The notes under the pieces: generated by a model
Databases searched by the model: none
The model's input: the letters and a program-made list of their open reading frames with translations, nothing else
Told to the model about the DNA's origin: nothing
Program-made: the position numbers and the translations under genes
Assembly (NCBI GenBank): GCA_022478985.1
Contig: JAKSZP010014454.1
Location: forward strand, 248,001-312,000
DNA from: Massospora cicadina
Lineage: Eukaryota > Entomophthoromycota > Entomophthoromycetes > Entomophthorales > Entomophthoraceae
DNA: 64,000 nucleotides
Reading direction: 5' to 3'
In this document: piece after piece, positions 10,312-21,149 of the stretch
Layout of the letters: each line of letters opens with the position of its first letter
How positions within the stretch are numbered: the first letter of the stretch is position 1

Positions 10312-12520
10312 TCCTGTACACCACACAATCATTTTCACCAAAATATGGAGGTCACACCTGCTGGAAGTGTTACTAACTGGGTGAGAAATGGAGATGGGGC
10401 AGAAGATGACCGTATGGATAGCCCCCAACCTTATCATTTGGAAGAGAGCAGTTTGAACAAATCCTGATACCAGAGTCTCACCGCCTTAACTTCCTGTAGC
10501 TGAAGTAGTGAGAGACCTGACCCATGACATATTAAGCCCTAGCAATATTGACTTAAGAAAGAGGTTCTTCGCTAGAGGATCATCTTATGTACCTCTATGA
10601 GAATTAATCCTTCCTGATGCCTATAGCCAGCTTACCAATTTGACTACCTATGTCAACAAATTTGCCCATCCTGCCTTGTTTCATATGATTCACCTATTAG
10701 CCATCCATCATGAAGAGCTACATTGACACCTGGCAAACCATGATGCTCATAGATTAGCTTGTGATAATTTATACCAACTGACCTCTGAAAGTTTTGGAGC
10801 AGCTAAATCTAGTGTGGAGGCAAACTGCAAATTCATTATTCAGTTGCATGAACGGGTCACCACCATGGATACTGATGTACTAAAGTATGTAGAGGGCTAT
10901 GAAGATCTTCCAGGATGAGTTAAACACCTCCGCCGCTAGCACCCACTCTCTACTTGAGGAGATTTCCAAGAAACTTGAAAAGCATGAAGAGCAAACTCAC
11001 CGCGACCTCTTGGCGCATGCATCCACCCTCAACCTGGGGATGAACAACATGTGGCTGTGGTGGAGCGGCAACTAGCCTAAGCCTTGTCACACATTGAGGA
11101 GCTTGAGCGACGTCTATAGCAAGAACCTTCTAGGGCTACCCCGCTCTAGAGGTTATGGGTGATTAACTGGAAAATGAGGTATCCCTTAAAGCTTCTCTTG
11201 AGAATACAGTAGATTTAGCCCGATGGGTTAGAAAATGTGAAAAAGAAGCTCATGAAATCAAGACCTCTCTTAAAGGGCCCACACTGTTAAAGGATGTGCA
11301 TAATCTATTAATGCAGGTTGAGCGTAATTATGAACAGATTAAGGGTGATGTACACTTGCAAAGCTCCCACCCATGTGACGATGAAGGGTTAAGCAGATGA
11401 AAGTGGAGCTCAATAAACGCGTGGGGGTGGTGGAAGTTGACCAAAAAACCTAAGCTCTCTTGCGTCACAACTTAGTTTAAAGTCAAGGCACTAGAGAGTC
11501 AGGTTGAAGAACTGGAAAGTCACAAGCTGGGGATGGAATCCCGATTGGCTTTATGTGAATCAGCCTCCCAAGAGCCCATCACCGCCATGAAACCAGGCTT
11601 ATACTATCTAAGACCAGCTAAATCAACTCTCTTGCTCCTTTGACCAGTTGGACCTTTTCTTGGAAACCACAGGGACAGATGCTCCTGCAGTCCATACCCT
11701 CTCTCAGGGTGACTATGTTTCATATAAACCAACTTTCAAGGACATTTTTATCCCCAGAGAGGGTAGCATTACTTCGTTTTATATGTCTATGAAGCTGCTA
11801 TGGAAGGGGCGACTGACCGTCATAAGGTCAAACATATCCTCTTCTGTTTGAGTCACCTGGCCCAGGAGGTGATGGTGCCCCAAATGGATGTCCTTAACAC
11901 CTTGTCCAGATTAAGGAGGCTCTCATTGACAAATTTGGCTCAAAACAAAGCTTAAGCATAAAGAAGCAAGCATTCATGCGCATTAGCATAAGAAGATCAG
12001 TTGCAGTGGTTGCTTTTGCGGAATGATTCTATATTGAAGCGCAGATGTTGTTAACTTCTAAGATGTTGACCTTGGACGTCGCTATTGCTGCTATCTTGAC
12101 TATGTTGGCGTCTCACCATCCTTTAAAGATGCACATCAATTCAATCAAACGCTATTTCTGCAACGTTTATGATATAAAAGAGGCTCTACTAGATGTCTCT
12201 GACTTCCACAAGCTTGAAGTCTCTCGTGGAGTAGTATCACAACCTTGCGTTCTGGCTATTGAGGATCAAAAGCCCAAGACCCGGGTCCTGGACATAAAAG
12301 ACAAAAAGGAGACCCTTCAGATTATGGGCCTTGAAGAGCAAAAACCAAAAGCCAAGTAGCCTGAACGTCCCTTGTGACATTACTGAAACAAAGTTGAGCA
12401 CTATGAGACTGTGTGCTGGAAAAAGAAAGCTGACATTGAGGAGCAGGAGCAGGGAGAAGAGATGTTGGTGTAGGGGTAGGCACTCCTATTTCCAACAACT
12501 TTCATGTGCTTGACTCACTT
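10312..12520 (+). pseudogene. B Gag remnant
   Basis: This stretch sits where Gag, the coat protein, must lie. Short frames remain at 11648-11851 and 12045-12359. Upstream translation shows charged, heptad-like pieces such as EEISKKLEKHEEQ near 10960, suggesting a coiled-coil segment in the amino half. I could not find a zinc knuckle. Stops occur in all three frames, so no product is expected. The Gag call rests on position plus these weak features. Confidence 0.6.
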
Positions 12521-12849
12521 AGTTCAATTATGCCATTACCCTTTGTTGAAGATACCACCAGGAATGAATCTGAAGGGAGTTACGAGGATGTTGGTTACTA
12601 TGTACTAGAGTAACTGCTATAGTGGAAGATCCTGAACTTTTGAACGCAAGAGGCGTAGATGAGACCACCATACCTGAGAATATGTACCTCAGCCAAACTC
12701 TAGGGTGTCCTGCAGTTAATGACACCGCCAGCCATTCTGATCAGCTCCTATCTGGCTTAATTCGTCCTCTTCATAGAGGTCACACCATGAAGCCATCTTA
12801 GAGTTACCCTGAGGCTTCTCGCAAACTAACCTCCACCTTTCAGCTCAAT

Positions 12850-13175
12850 GAGGTCTTAGCTCCGTCGCCTAACTTTGAGGGACACTCACAAAGGTGGAAG
12901 TGGTCATTCAAAAAAGTCTGGATATGGCCATCCTGAATAATGACTTCCCGATGATTGTAATCTCCTCAAAGCTGATGAAAAAAATCAAGCTGGCGCATGA
13001 CTTGAAGTAAAATCAAGAGTTTAAAACCGCAGGCCCAAATAACATTTGCGCCATTAGGGCATACTCTTCCCTTCCAATTTGGATTGGGAAGATCAAATTA
13101 TTGACACCTGCAGTGGCATTGGACGACAACACCTATGATATGCTCATAGGTACTAATTTATGATCAAATTTGAGG
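12850..13175 (+). pseudogene. B protease remnant
   Basis: The translation near 12930-13000 reads NNDFPMIVISSKLMKKIKL, as expected after a retropepsin active site (usually DSGASVNVIS...). The Asp-Ser/Thr-Gly itself has decayed. ALDDNTYDMLIGTNL near 13115-13160 matches the conserved D-x-L-x-G-x-x-L end of these proteases. Frameshifted. Confidence 0.55.
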
Positions 13176-13329
13176 GAATTATAAACATGAAGCAAGGTTT
13201 CCTCTCATTACTCGATTATGAAGTCCCTTTAGTTTTATCTAATAAAGACCCCAGAAAGAACGAATATCCTTGCCTGGTTGAGTACACGTTTTCCTCTTTA
13301 ACTTTACATTATACCACCGCTGGACAGAG

Positions 13330-13788
13330 TGCAAAAAAATTGCCTGTTCAGTGTATGATAAGGACGGTATTTCTTTTTATGCTGCAGATGAAGTAGTGAT
13401 TAATCTGGATGAACAACGAATGGTTGACACAATGATTACCCTCCAAATCCCTTACCACTGCTTGTTGCACCTCATAAGTATTGAGGGCGTTAGCCCCTTG
13501 GAGTTTTGGGTATTGCCTGCCATTCTAGACCCAGAATACCAGAGGCCTATTACTATTCCGTTGGGAAACCTCACCAGCAAGGACCTAGTTGTAAGAAAAC
13601 ACCAGGATATTAACAGAGGCTTGTTAGTCCTTGTGGAGGACATAGAACAAATTCACTTTATTGGCTCTACATTGATTATGGGCCTACCAACGGATAGCCT
13701 GTTATGTACCTTACCCAATATCCATATCTTGGATGAGCTAACCCCATATGAACTTGACAATTTTCACACTTTATTGGAAAGGATTTAG
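13330..13788 (+). CDS. B dUTPase-like domain, longest intact frame of the element
   Basis: An open frame of 145 codons (13351-13788) carries an ordered series of dUTPase motifs. Motif 1 is about residues 5-13 (DGISFYAADEV, compare GAAGYDLYSADEV). EQRMVDTMITLQIP is the strand before motif 2. SIEGVSP replaces the RSGLA loop. ILDPEYQ corresponds to GVIDxDYRG and keeps the Asp. FIGST near the end corresponds to the GFGST nucleotide loop. dUTPase converts dUTP to dUMP and protects cDNA from uracil. It lies between protease and RT, where some Ty3 elements carry it. The true reading frame probably enters from upstream by a frameshift near 13350, so the Met is internal. Altered motifs 2 and 4 make activity doubtful. 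Confidence 0.72.
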   Translation, partial: CKKIACSVYDKDGISFYAADEVVINLDEQRMVDTMITLQIPYHCLLHLISIEGVSPLEFWVLPAILDPEYQRPITIPLGNLTSKDLVVRKHQDINRGLLVLVEDIEQIHFIGSTLIMGLPTDSLLCTLPNIHILDELTPYELDNFHTLLERI

Positions 13789-13859
13789 CGACATATTATC
13801 CAAATCAGATAATGTCATGGCCATATGAGGGACTGGAGCCACTCCATTGATGTGGGTAA

Positions 13860-15058
13860 CGCCCATCCTATTTGATTAAAACCTTACCACAAGTCAAAGA
13901 TGGAAGAAAAGCAGATGAGGACGGAACTCAATAAGTTACTAGACGTGGGGTCACTAGTTCCTTCACAAAGCTCTTGGTCTTCCCCCTTTTGCTAATCAAA
14001 AAGAAGAACGGAGGTCATCAGATAGTCATGGACTACCGCAAATTATTTAACCTCACTAAAAAGGATAGCTATCCTATCCCCCGCATTAATAAATGCCCTA
14101 ATACAACTCTCTGGATCTAACTTCTTCTATACAATGGACTTGGCTAGAGCTATTGGCAAATGAGCCTTTCTCTTCAAGACCAGGAGAAATGCGTCTTATT
14201 TGCAGTGAAGGTCTCTTCCAACCCAATCAATTACCTCAAGGGTTGTGCAACGCACCTGAAACTTTCCAGCTTGCAATGGATCACATCTTGCAGGACACGA
14301 AGTTAAGTTGTGCCATCGTCTATCTTGAAGACACCACAGTGTTCTCAAAAACTTTTAGCAAACACCTGATCACCTGAAGGAGGTGTTATAACGCTCAATT
14401 GAGTCAAATATAAAGTTAAAACCCTCAGAACGTACCCTCTTCCAAAAAAATTGGACTTTATTGGACACTCCATTTCTCAAGAGGGAATCCAACCCATACA
14501 AGATAAGAATGAATCCATCTTAAAAATGCCTCCCCAAAAATTTATAGAATATTCAGGTATTTCTAGGGATGATGGGGTATTATCAGCAGTTCATCTCTAT
14601 GTTCTCCCAACTAAGTGAACCCCTCGCCCACCTACTGACTAAAAATACCCTCGTCATTGGGACGCTGAACAGAAGGCCGCTTTTGAGACGTTAAAGCAGC
14701 TGTTACAACAACGTTCTAACCTGAGGCACCATGACTATGGAAAGCCATTTATTTTGTTTACCAACGCCTCGGTCTATGTCATTATGGCCATCTTAACTCA
14801 ACTGGATGAAAACAGTGTTGATCATCCTGTATCCTATTTCAGTAAGATGCTATCTAAGGCGAACACAATTACAGTGTAACTGAGAAGGAGTGCCTTGCCA
14901 TTTTATTAGCTGTGAAACATTACCGCCCCTTTTATATGGGACTTCCTTCACTGTAATTACAGACCACGCTTTGTTGAAATGGCTACAGAACATGAAGGAT
15001 CCTACTGGCTAGTTAGCTCGCTGGGCTCTAAAGCTCCAGCATTATGGCATGAAGATTA
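13860..15058 (+). pseudogene. B reverse transcriptase and RNase H, 5' part
   Basis: RT is readable in pieces: LIKKKNGGHQIVMDYRKL near 13990-14045, LPQGLCNAPETFQLAMDHI at 14230-14290, and the catalytic box YLEDTTVFSKTF at 14321-14356. YLED has Glu for the first Asp of YLDD. RNase H begins near 14700 and reads ITDHALLKWLQN near 14950-14990 before it is cut at 15063 by A2. Removing A2 and one AACAC joins RNase H to 21150 in frame. Several stops make this inactive even without A2. Confidence 0.85.
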
Positions 15059-15063
15059 AACAC
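15059..15063. repeat. Target duplication AACAC, left of A2
   Basis: An identical AACAC lies at 21145-21149. The pair flanks A2 exactly, at its TG...CA ends, and proves insertion into B. Confidence 0.95.
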
Positions 15064-15623
15064 TGTTATAAAAATTGGCAGTATCAATAGATACATCGGT
15101 GGACTTTGCACAGGGTTTGACCCACTGAGCAATCAGGACCAACGATATGAAGATCGTTGTCCTTATAACAATAGAAAATACTTATATAAAAATATGGAGA
15201 ACTTGCTCCCACAACCTCTTTTATTTAATATGCTTAATACCGTGGATTCTTCCTATTCCGCTTTTCTTAACTCACTTAACAACAACCCTCCTCTTAATCG
15301 CCCATCTCGCTTATACTACAGCAGCTTGGACGATACCTCTCTCATAGCTTGGACTATTTGGTTCCACTGATTCTTCTCGTTTTGGCTGGTTATTCTTAAA
15401 CCTGCTATCGCTTTAATTGTAGGAAAATTAAATTGTAATCATCAAATGTTGACATCGCATTATCTAGAGGCGACCCAATAATAAAATCGTTATATCCAAA
15501 AACCTGTTAATCCCAATATAGCCTCATCTCAAGGCACTCAAATACTCATATCTGATGTCATTTTCAGCAGATTGCATCCTAGCTATCCCATGATTATCAT
15601 CTGATCATATCAGAATCATGACA
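15064..15623 (-). repeat. A2 3' LTR
   Basis: 560 bp; begins TGTCATGATTC and ends TTATAACA in element orientation. Differences from the partner LTR are on the order of one in ten bases by eye, and most that I aligned are C/T or G/A. Confidence 0.93.
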
Positions 15624-15638
15624 TTACCCCCTCCTTGA
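15624..15638 (-). other. A2 polypurine tract
   Basis: The minus strand reads AAGGAGGGGGTAA directly before LTR start TGTC. Confidence 0.9.
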
Positions 15639-15892
15639 CTGGATGATAAGACTCCTATTGCTTGTATGGTCAGAGGAACTTCACGTGTACTCAGTTAATG
15701 ATCCAACCACTTGCAGGATCCTTGAGGGTATAAGCATCAACCCCAGTTTCCTCTACAACTTTGAATGGACCAGTCCAAATACTGGACAGCTTGTGTCTCC
15801 ACCCAAATCCATGTTGGTCATGGAAGAGAACCATATCACCATCCTTGAATGTTGCCAGCCCGCTATGATGTACCTGATTGGTGGCTTGATTC

Positions 15893-17092
15893 CTAATCTT
15901 CTTGGCTAAGATGAAGGAATATGCTTCGGTTTACAATCTGATCAGAATGTTTGCGAGGTTTGTCAAGTAGTGGTGGGGCTCCATTCCGCCAGTATCTTTT
16001 ACACACAAATAAATTAATGCCGGAAGGTCCAGGTGTCAGCCATATAGTAGTTGGAAGGACTCTTCCCCATGGCGGAATGATAACTAATGTTATAGGCAAA
16101 CACGGCAGTGGAAAGAAGAGAACTCCAATCATAAGGCGATCCATTAGTAATTTTTGTAGTATGTTCACCAAAGTTCCATTCACCCATTTGACCATTCCAT
16201 TAGACTCAGTGTGGTATGGAATCAGAACTCTGCGGATACCCATAAGCTTGTTCAGTTTGGGGAGGATGTGTGAAGTAAAGTTGGTTCCGTTATCAGTGAG
16301 AATGAACTGAGGGCAGCCATGGCGCTGAATAATGCATTCCATTATGAACTTGGCCTCTGTAACCGCTCCCAAATCCCATATTGCCCTTGCCTCAACCCAC
16401 CAGGTCAAGTGGTTGATAGCCACCAGAATGTACTTACACCAGTTAGCTCCTGTTGGCAAAGGACCAACAACATCGATAGAGACTGTATGCCAAGCTAAGT
16501 GAGGTTTCACTAACTGGTATGACGTCTTATGGTGGAATGGCTTCTCCACTTGGCACTGATGGCAACAGGAAATGGTTTTGAGCACATCAAAATTTATACT
16601 TTCCCAATAGTACCAAGGGTGCAACAACTCCATTGTCTTGCGCACCCCACCATGTCCAACTGCCTTGTGGGCGCTCATAATAATTCCTGGCCGTGCTGAG
16701 GGTCGCGGAAAATTTACCGTAGAATAACCAATCCGCTTATACAATTCTCCATTCCATTGGAAGGTATTTGTTCGCATTTTGTCCAACGCTTTAATCACTT
16801 GGGGCGGTTCATCATCATACTTTCCGCTGAGCTTTTTGTCAAAAAATATATCACTTATATCTGCTGTAACTGCAATTGTTAGTAATATTGATAAGCAATC
16901 AGCGTTTTTGCGCTTTGCTCCTGGGTGATGAAGAATTTCAAAGTTATAAGCTTGCAGTTTAAGAGCCCATCGAGCTAGCCACCCCTCAGGATCTTTCAAG
17001 TTCTGCAACCACCGCAACGATGCATGATCTGTTATAACCTTAAACTTTACTTCGTACAAGTAGACCCAGAACTGCTTATACGCATAAATCAC
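15893..17092 (-). pseudogene. A2 RNase H and integrase, 399-codon frame
   Basis: The frame starts inside RNase H ([15 protein letters not shown] at residues 18-32, then KNADCLS). A linker follows, then an integrase zinc domain of the HHCC type ([13 protein letters not shown]...CCHQCQ, about residues 143-185). The core shows Asp one in SIDVVGPLP and Asp two in LTDNGTNF. The third catalytic residue should be Glu in a TESNGMVEWVNGT-like string, but codon 16187-16189 is AAA, Lys. The enzyme would integrate element cDNA, but the Glu loss alone should abolish this. The first Met is not the natural start, since RT is upstream in another frame. The C-terminal tail is frameshifted and ends before the polypurine tract. 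Confidence 0.9.
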
Positions 17093-17465
17093 CGCTAAGC
17101 ACTCTCTCTCAGTTATGGTGTAGTTTCATTCATGGCAATTCAAGCTACAAATGCAGTATGCCATGGGGGTGCTCCTCCCCTCATCATCCTTCTAATACAG
17201 GACTGCCACAACAGCGGAAAGTGATGCATCCATCTGCACTATAAATTTCTTATTGAAATTAGGGTAGAATAACATGGGCGCACTAATTAGTGCCATTCAA
17301 AGTGTATCAAAGGCACATTGGCGCCATTCTGTACAACTGATCATAGCATCCTTCTTTAGTAGCTAAAACAGTGGACCTCCAATGCAACTGAATTTGGGTA
17401 TGAAGCGTCAGTAATAGACCACCATCCCCAAAACACCTAGATGTCCCATTTACAAACTGGCTTAT

Positions 17466-18165
17466 TCATCTTCTGGATAGCCTCCACCTTGGCAGGTTGG
17501 GGTCCAAGCCCAGTTGCATCCACCAGAAAACCGAGGTACTCCAGCTGATGTTTGAAGAAATGGCATTTCTGGGGCTTGGTCTTAATATTGGCCTCAGCCA
17601 GTTGGCGAAATACCTCTTCCAGATGGTAAGGTGTTCAGTGAGCATGCGAGAGAAGACATCAATATCATCAAGGTACACGAGCACACATGACAGCTTCAGA
17701 GCGCCCAGAATGGTGTCCATTGCTCGTTGTATTGTAGCTGGGGCATTACATAGCCCTTGTGGCATCCGAGTTAGCTGGAAAAGCCCTTTGGATATGATTA
17801 TGGCGCATTTTCTTGTTCTGCCACTGGCAACTCAATTTGTCAATAACCAGATATCAAGTCCATTGCTGAGAAGTAGCGGGCTACACCTAGCCAATCCAGT
17901 GCATCATCAATCCGCGGCAGAGGATTTGAGTTTTTTTGGTGACACTATTGAGCTTCCAGTAGTTGATTACTACACGGTTAGTACCATCCTTCTTTTTAAC
18001 AATTAGGACAGGCGAAGCCCACGGACTCTTAGATGGTTTGAGCATTCCCTGCTCTAGCAGCTTGTCAATCTCCTCAGTGACAACTTCTTCAGCGGCCCTT
18101 GATTGGTGGATTGGCCAAGACCTGATGGGGGGATGATCCCCAGTGTCCAGTCTATGAACCACCCC
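17466..18165 (-). pseudogene. A2 reverse transcriptase remnant
   Basis: Two frames cover most of RT. 17887-18162 holds the fingers ([19 protein letters not shown]). 17466-17765 holds the palm, with MPQGLCNAPATIQRAMDTI and an intact catalytic YLDD at 17664-17675. A frameshift and short disrupted stretch lie between them. The palm frame drifts after the thumb start. Of the three A copies, only this one keeps YLDD. Confidence 0.88.
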
Positions 18166-18439
18166 CTACCGCACCCCAAATCATGATCGTCAGCCGCAAA
18201 AACCTCTTTATATTTTTGAAATAAATCTTCCACCTAATCCTTCTGATCTTTGGATAACTTAAATAATTTCTCCCGCGGTAAAACCACCATTATGCCAAGA
18301 TGCGGTTTGATGGGCAGACTAAATTCATTCAGAGAACTGAACTCAAGAGCCTGGTTGATCTCCTCACCGGGACCAGATGTAAATACGCTATAATCTGATG
18401 CTGGCGGATTCATATTGATCTGTTATGAAGCTTTGCTAT

Positions 18440-18665
18440 AAATATCTTGATCTCCCCCATGGCCCAGAAGTATGATGTCTGGAGCCATGTGGGGCTCAAG
18501 CCGCAATTGCTGATAAGGACCAATGATCTCCCCGTAGAGCCCAGCTGGCACTTCCACCTCTAACTCAGTGTCTATTTATTACTGATGTCCATAGGGAATG
18601 GATATAGCACCAGCTGCCCTAAGCGGTAACCCCTGATATTCATATAACTGATGGGGAAGAGCCTG
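18440..18665 (-). pseudogene. A2 dUTPase-like segment
   Basis: The minus strand reads GLPLRAAGAISIP (motif-1-like), TELEVEVPAGLYGEIIGPY, then EPHMAPDIILLGHG before a frameshift. This aligns with A1 4815-5085 and A3 34160-34370. The GVID Asp is Leu here too, so catalysis is unlikely. Confidence 0.55.
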
Positions 18666-18788
18666 AGTTTTCCCTTTTAATCGATGATAGTGCACTGGAA
18701 TCACTACATTGCTGTAGGCAAGGTTAATTTGTCCCATATGCACTGAATCCTTTGGCACTCCGCTGGAGGTAAAATAAATTGGGATCTG

Positions 18789-19349
18789 CTATCCCAAAAT
18801 AGCAAGGGTCTCTTCAATCATTTCAACGACAGCCCCATAATGTTGCATAAAAGCAGTCCCAATCAACAGATAGTAGTTGCTATCTGGTAATACTACCGCT
18901 GGAGCCACCACAACAGATCTGAACTGCAAGGGAAGTTCGCTATACACTCCTTCAGAGACCGTGGTTTCCGCCCCAGCAGTCTCATACACCATCCAATGGT
19001 CTATGTCAGGTTTTAAGGATAACTTCGCCACCGACTTTGTGAAGACAATGTTAACATGAGCGCCCATATCAATTAAGGCTCGTACTCAGGTTTTGGCTAC
19101 CACAATGTCACAGTAGGTGCACTCTGAGTAAGATGAATGCCGGCTATTTACTATGTGTACATTCATCTGTTCACGTTTTTCCAGGAAAGTTATAATACTT
19201 GCACCGACTGTAGGGTACTCTGTTTTAATAGCATCCATTGGCAGGGCAAACTCTACTCCTCTTAGAGACAATGCATCTGCGAATGGCTCTAGCTGGTCTG
19301 ACAGGCTTTGGTCAGACATTTGACAAGCGTAAGGCTTTGGCTGCTCCAA
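18789..19349 (-). pseudogene. A2 protease with upstream spacer
   Basis: Two frames, 19086-19349 and 18789-19067, are in register and separated by one stop at 19086-19088. Across the join the sequence runs into the active site LIDMGAHVN (Asp-Met-Gly codons 19062-19070). YYLLIGTAFMQHYGAVVE near residue 67 of the second frame matches the D/Y-x-L-x-G-x-x-F motif of Ty3 retropepsins. The usual Thr is Met, which fits ACG to ATG through CpG decay. It would process Gag-Pol. Confidence 0.8.
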
Positions 19350-19363
19350 AACCCTTGTGTCCG

Positions 19364-20562
19364 CTATTTTTTGACTTGTATTTGAGACAGCACACTTACT
19401 CCCCCAACCAGCTGTTGGTAGAGGAAGGTATCGTCATACTGGGAGGCTTTTGCTGCAATTAATAAAGTAGCTTCAGGTGGGACGTACAAATTTGAGATAG
19501 CGGAAGTAAAGAGTCCCATCTCTACTCCGCTCTGACTTTTCCCTGATAACTTTGATCCTGTTGTATATAAGGGATCCATCCATTGGGCACCATCATCCCA
19601 TGAGCCCAGTGCGACCGCAATTAAAACAACTCCATAAGTTCTACATCTGTGCTTAATATAGGTTGGTTCACTTGAATGGGTATTCCAAAGTTGATCGGTG
19701 TAACCAGACCCACATCGGTAGAATGCCTGGTGTCAATCAGAATATTTAGGGCTAAAGAGGTAGTTGGTAAGTTGTTGATTGGCAGATATAGGATGGATGT
19801 TGGACTGTGGTGAGTATCCTGGCGAAACCTGCACCAACTGATTGATTTCCCCCACATAATTAGAATCGCAACAGTGACAGTGTGAATCTGTTCAATGTTG
19901 GTTAGCGGGAAAGTGACATCTAAGTGACATACAAACTGAATAAGTTTAAGAAGAGGTACATCAGGCTCCAACAATGGGGCCACGATGTTGAAAACCTCAG
20001 GGTATGGCTTCATCGCAGAGGCCATAGCAATGCACACATCAACTTCAGATAAAATTCCTGCCCCAAAATAACACATGGGCTTCTGCCATGAAACGCTCAG
20101 CGAATGAAGTGAGGGTCTCATTTCGTTAAAACCCAATGGTCAAGAATCCAGCTTTCTGCTGCTTCATCTTTGCAGTTCCACCAAACAACCACAACACCAT
20201 CTTTTTAACTTATTGGTATGTAACAGAACTTTTCTGGAAGATAAAAAATGAGTTTATCAGCTCTTCCAGCATCCAAGGTTGAGATCAACAGTTTTTCCCT
20301 TCAACAGTCCGAGGTTCCTTCAGTTGCAAACTCAAATCGTCAAAAGAACCCATGAATATTTCCATCATGATCAAATGGCGGCAGATTTTTACTGCAAACT
20401 TCCTGGAGCAGCTCATCTTGTCTTTTGAGCACAGTTTCCAATTCAAGTCTCATTTTCTCATATGCAATGTCCCCAGCGTCAGTGCAGATTCTTTTCAAAG
20501 CAACCAGATTGCAACATAGCAGGCAACTGGGTTTTTAAAAATTTTATAACTGATCAATGGGT
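19364..20562 (-). pseudogene. A2 Gag remnant
   Basis: The longest frame is 19621-20136 (171 codons), and 19364-19579 continues the carboxy-terminal part. A zinc-knuckle remnant reads CFNCGRTGLMG, stop, WCP at about 19577-19628. Two Cys and the last Cys are present and the His is lost. Gag packages element RNA. The first part (20140-20560) is in other frames. Confidence 0.7.
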
Positions 20563-20580
20563 CCCCTGTAGTGAGCACCA
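20563..20580 (-). other. A2 primer-binding site
   Basis: The minus strand reads TGGTGCTCACTACAGGGG one base inside the LTR. It is the cleanest copy of the site shared by families A, B and G. Confidence 0.88.
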
Positions 20581-20581
20581 C

Positions 20582-21144
20582 TGTTATAAGATCAGCAGTA
20601 TCAATAGATACGCCGGTGGACTTTGCACAGGGTTTGACCCACTGAGCAATCAGGACCAACGATATGAAGATCGTTGTCCTTATAACAATAGAAAATACTT
20701 ATATAAAAAATATGAAGAACTTGCTCCCACAACCTCTTTTATTTAATATGCTTAATACTGCAGATTCTTCCTATTCCGCGTTTCTTAACTCACTTAACAA
20801 CAACCCTCCTCTCAATCGCCCATCTCGCTTATATTACAGTTGCTTGGACGATACCACTCTCATAGCTTGGACTATTCAGTTCCGCTGATTCTCCCCGTCT
20901 CAGCTGGTTATTCTCAAATTTGCTATTGCCTTAATTGTAGGCGAATTAAATTTTTATCCTCGAATGTCAACATCGCCTTATTTAGAGGCGACCCAATAAT
21001 AAAAACATTATATCCAATAATACCTGTTAATCCCAATATCGCCTTGTCTTGAGGCACTCGAATACTCATGTCTGATGTCATTTTTTGGCAAATTGCATCC
21101 TATCTGTCTCAAGATTATTGTCCAGTCATATTGGAATCATGACA
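20582..21144 (-). repeat. A2 5' LTR
   Basis: 563 bp; pairs with 15064-15623. It contains the palindromes GCCTTATTTAGAGGC (20975-20989) and GCCTTGTCTTGAGGC (21041-21055). Confidence 0.93.
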
Positions 21145-21149
21145 AACAC
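21145..21149. repeat. Target duplication AACAC, right of A2
   Basis: Identical to 15059-15063. Element B resumes immediately after it, in the RNase H frame (RAGTGYMNVDGLTWLP). Confidence 0.95.

Larger units (their letters stand above)
15064..21144 (-). mobile_element. Ty3/Gypsy LTR retrotransposon, copy A2, nested in B
   Basis: This is a complete 6081-bp member of family A, read right to left. LTRs are at 15064-15623 and 20582-21144, with perfect 5-bp duplications AACAC outside. Order: primer site, Gag, protease, dUTPase-like part, RT, RNase H-integrase, polypurine tract. It is the best preserved A copy: a 399-codon RNase H-integrase frame is open and YLDD is intact. It is still dead, with a stop between Gag and protease, a frameshifted RT and a Lys in place of the integrase Glu. 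Confidence 0.95.

Noticed and set aside
17497..18006. 169-codon plus-strand open frame
   Set aside because: It lies antisense to the A2 reverse transcriptase, whose minus-strand motifs (YLDD, MPQGLCNAP) are unmistakable.
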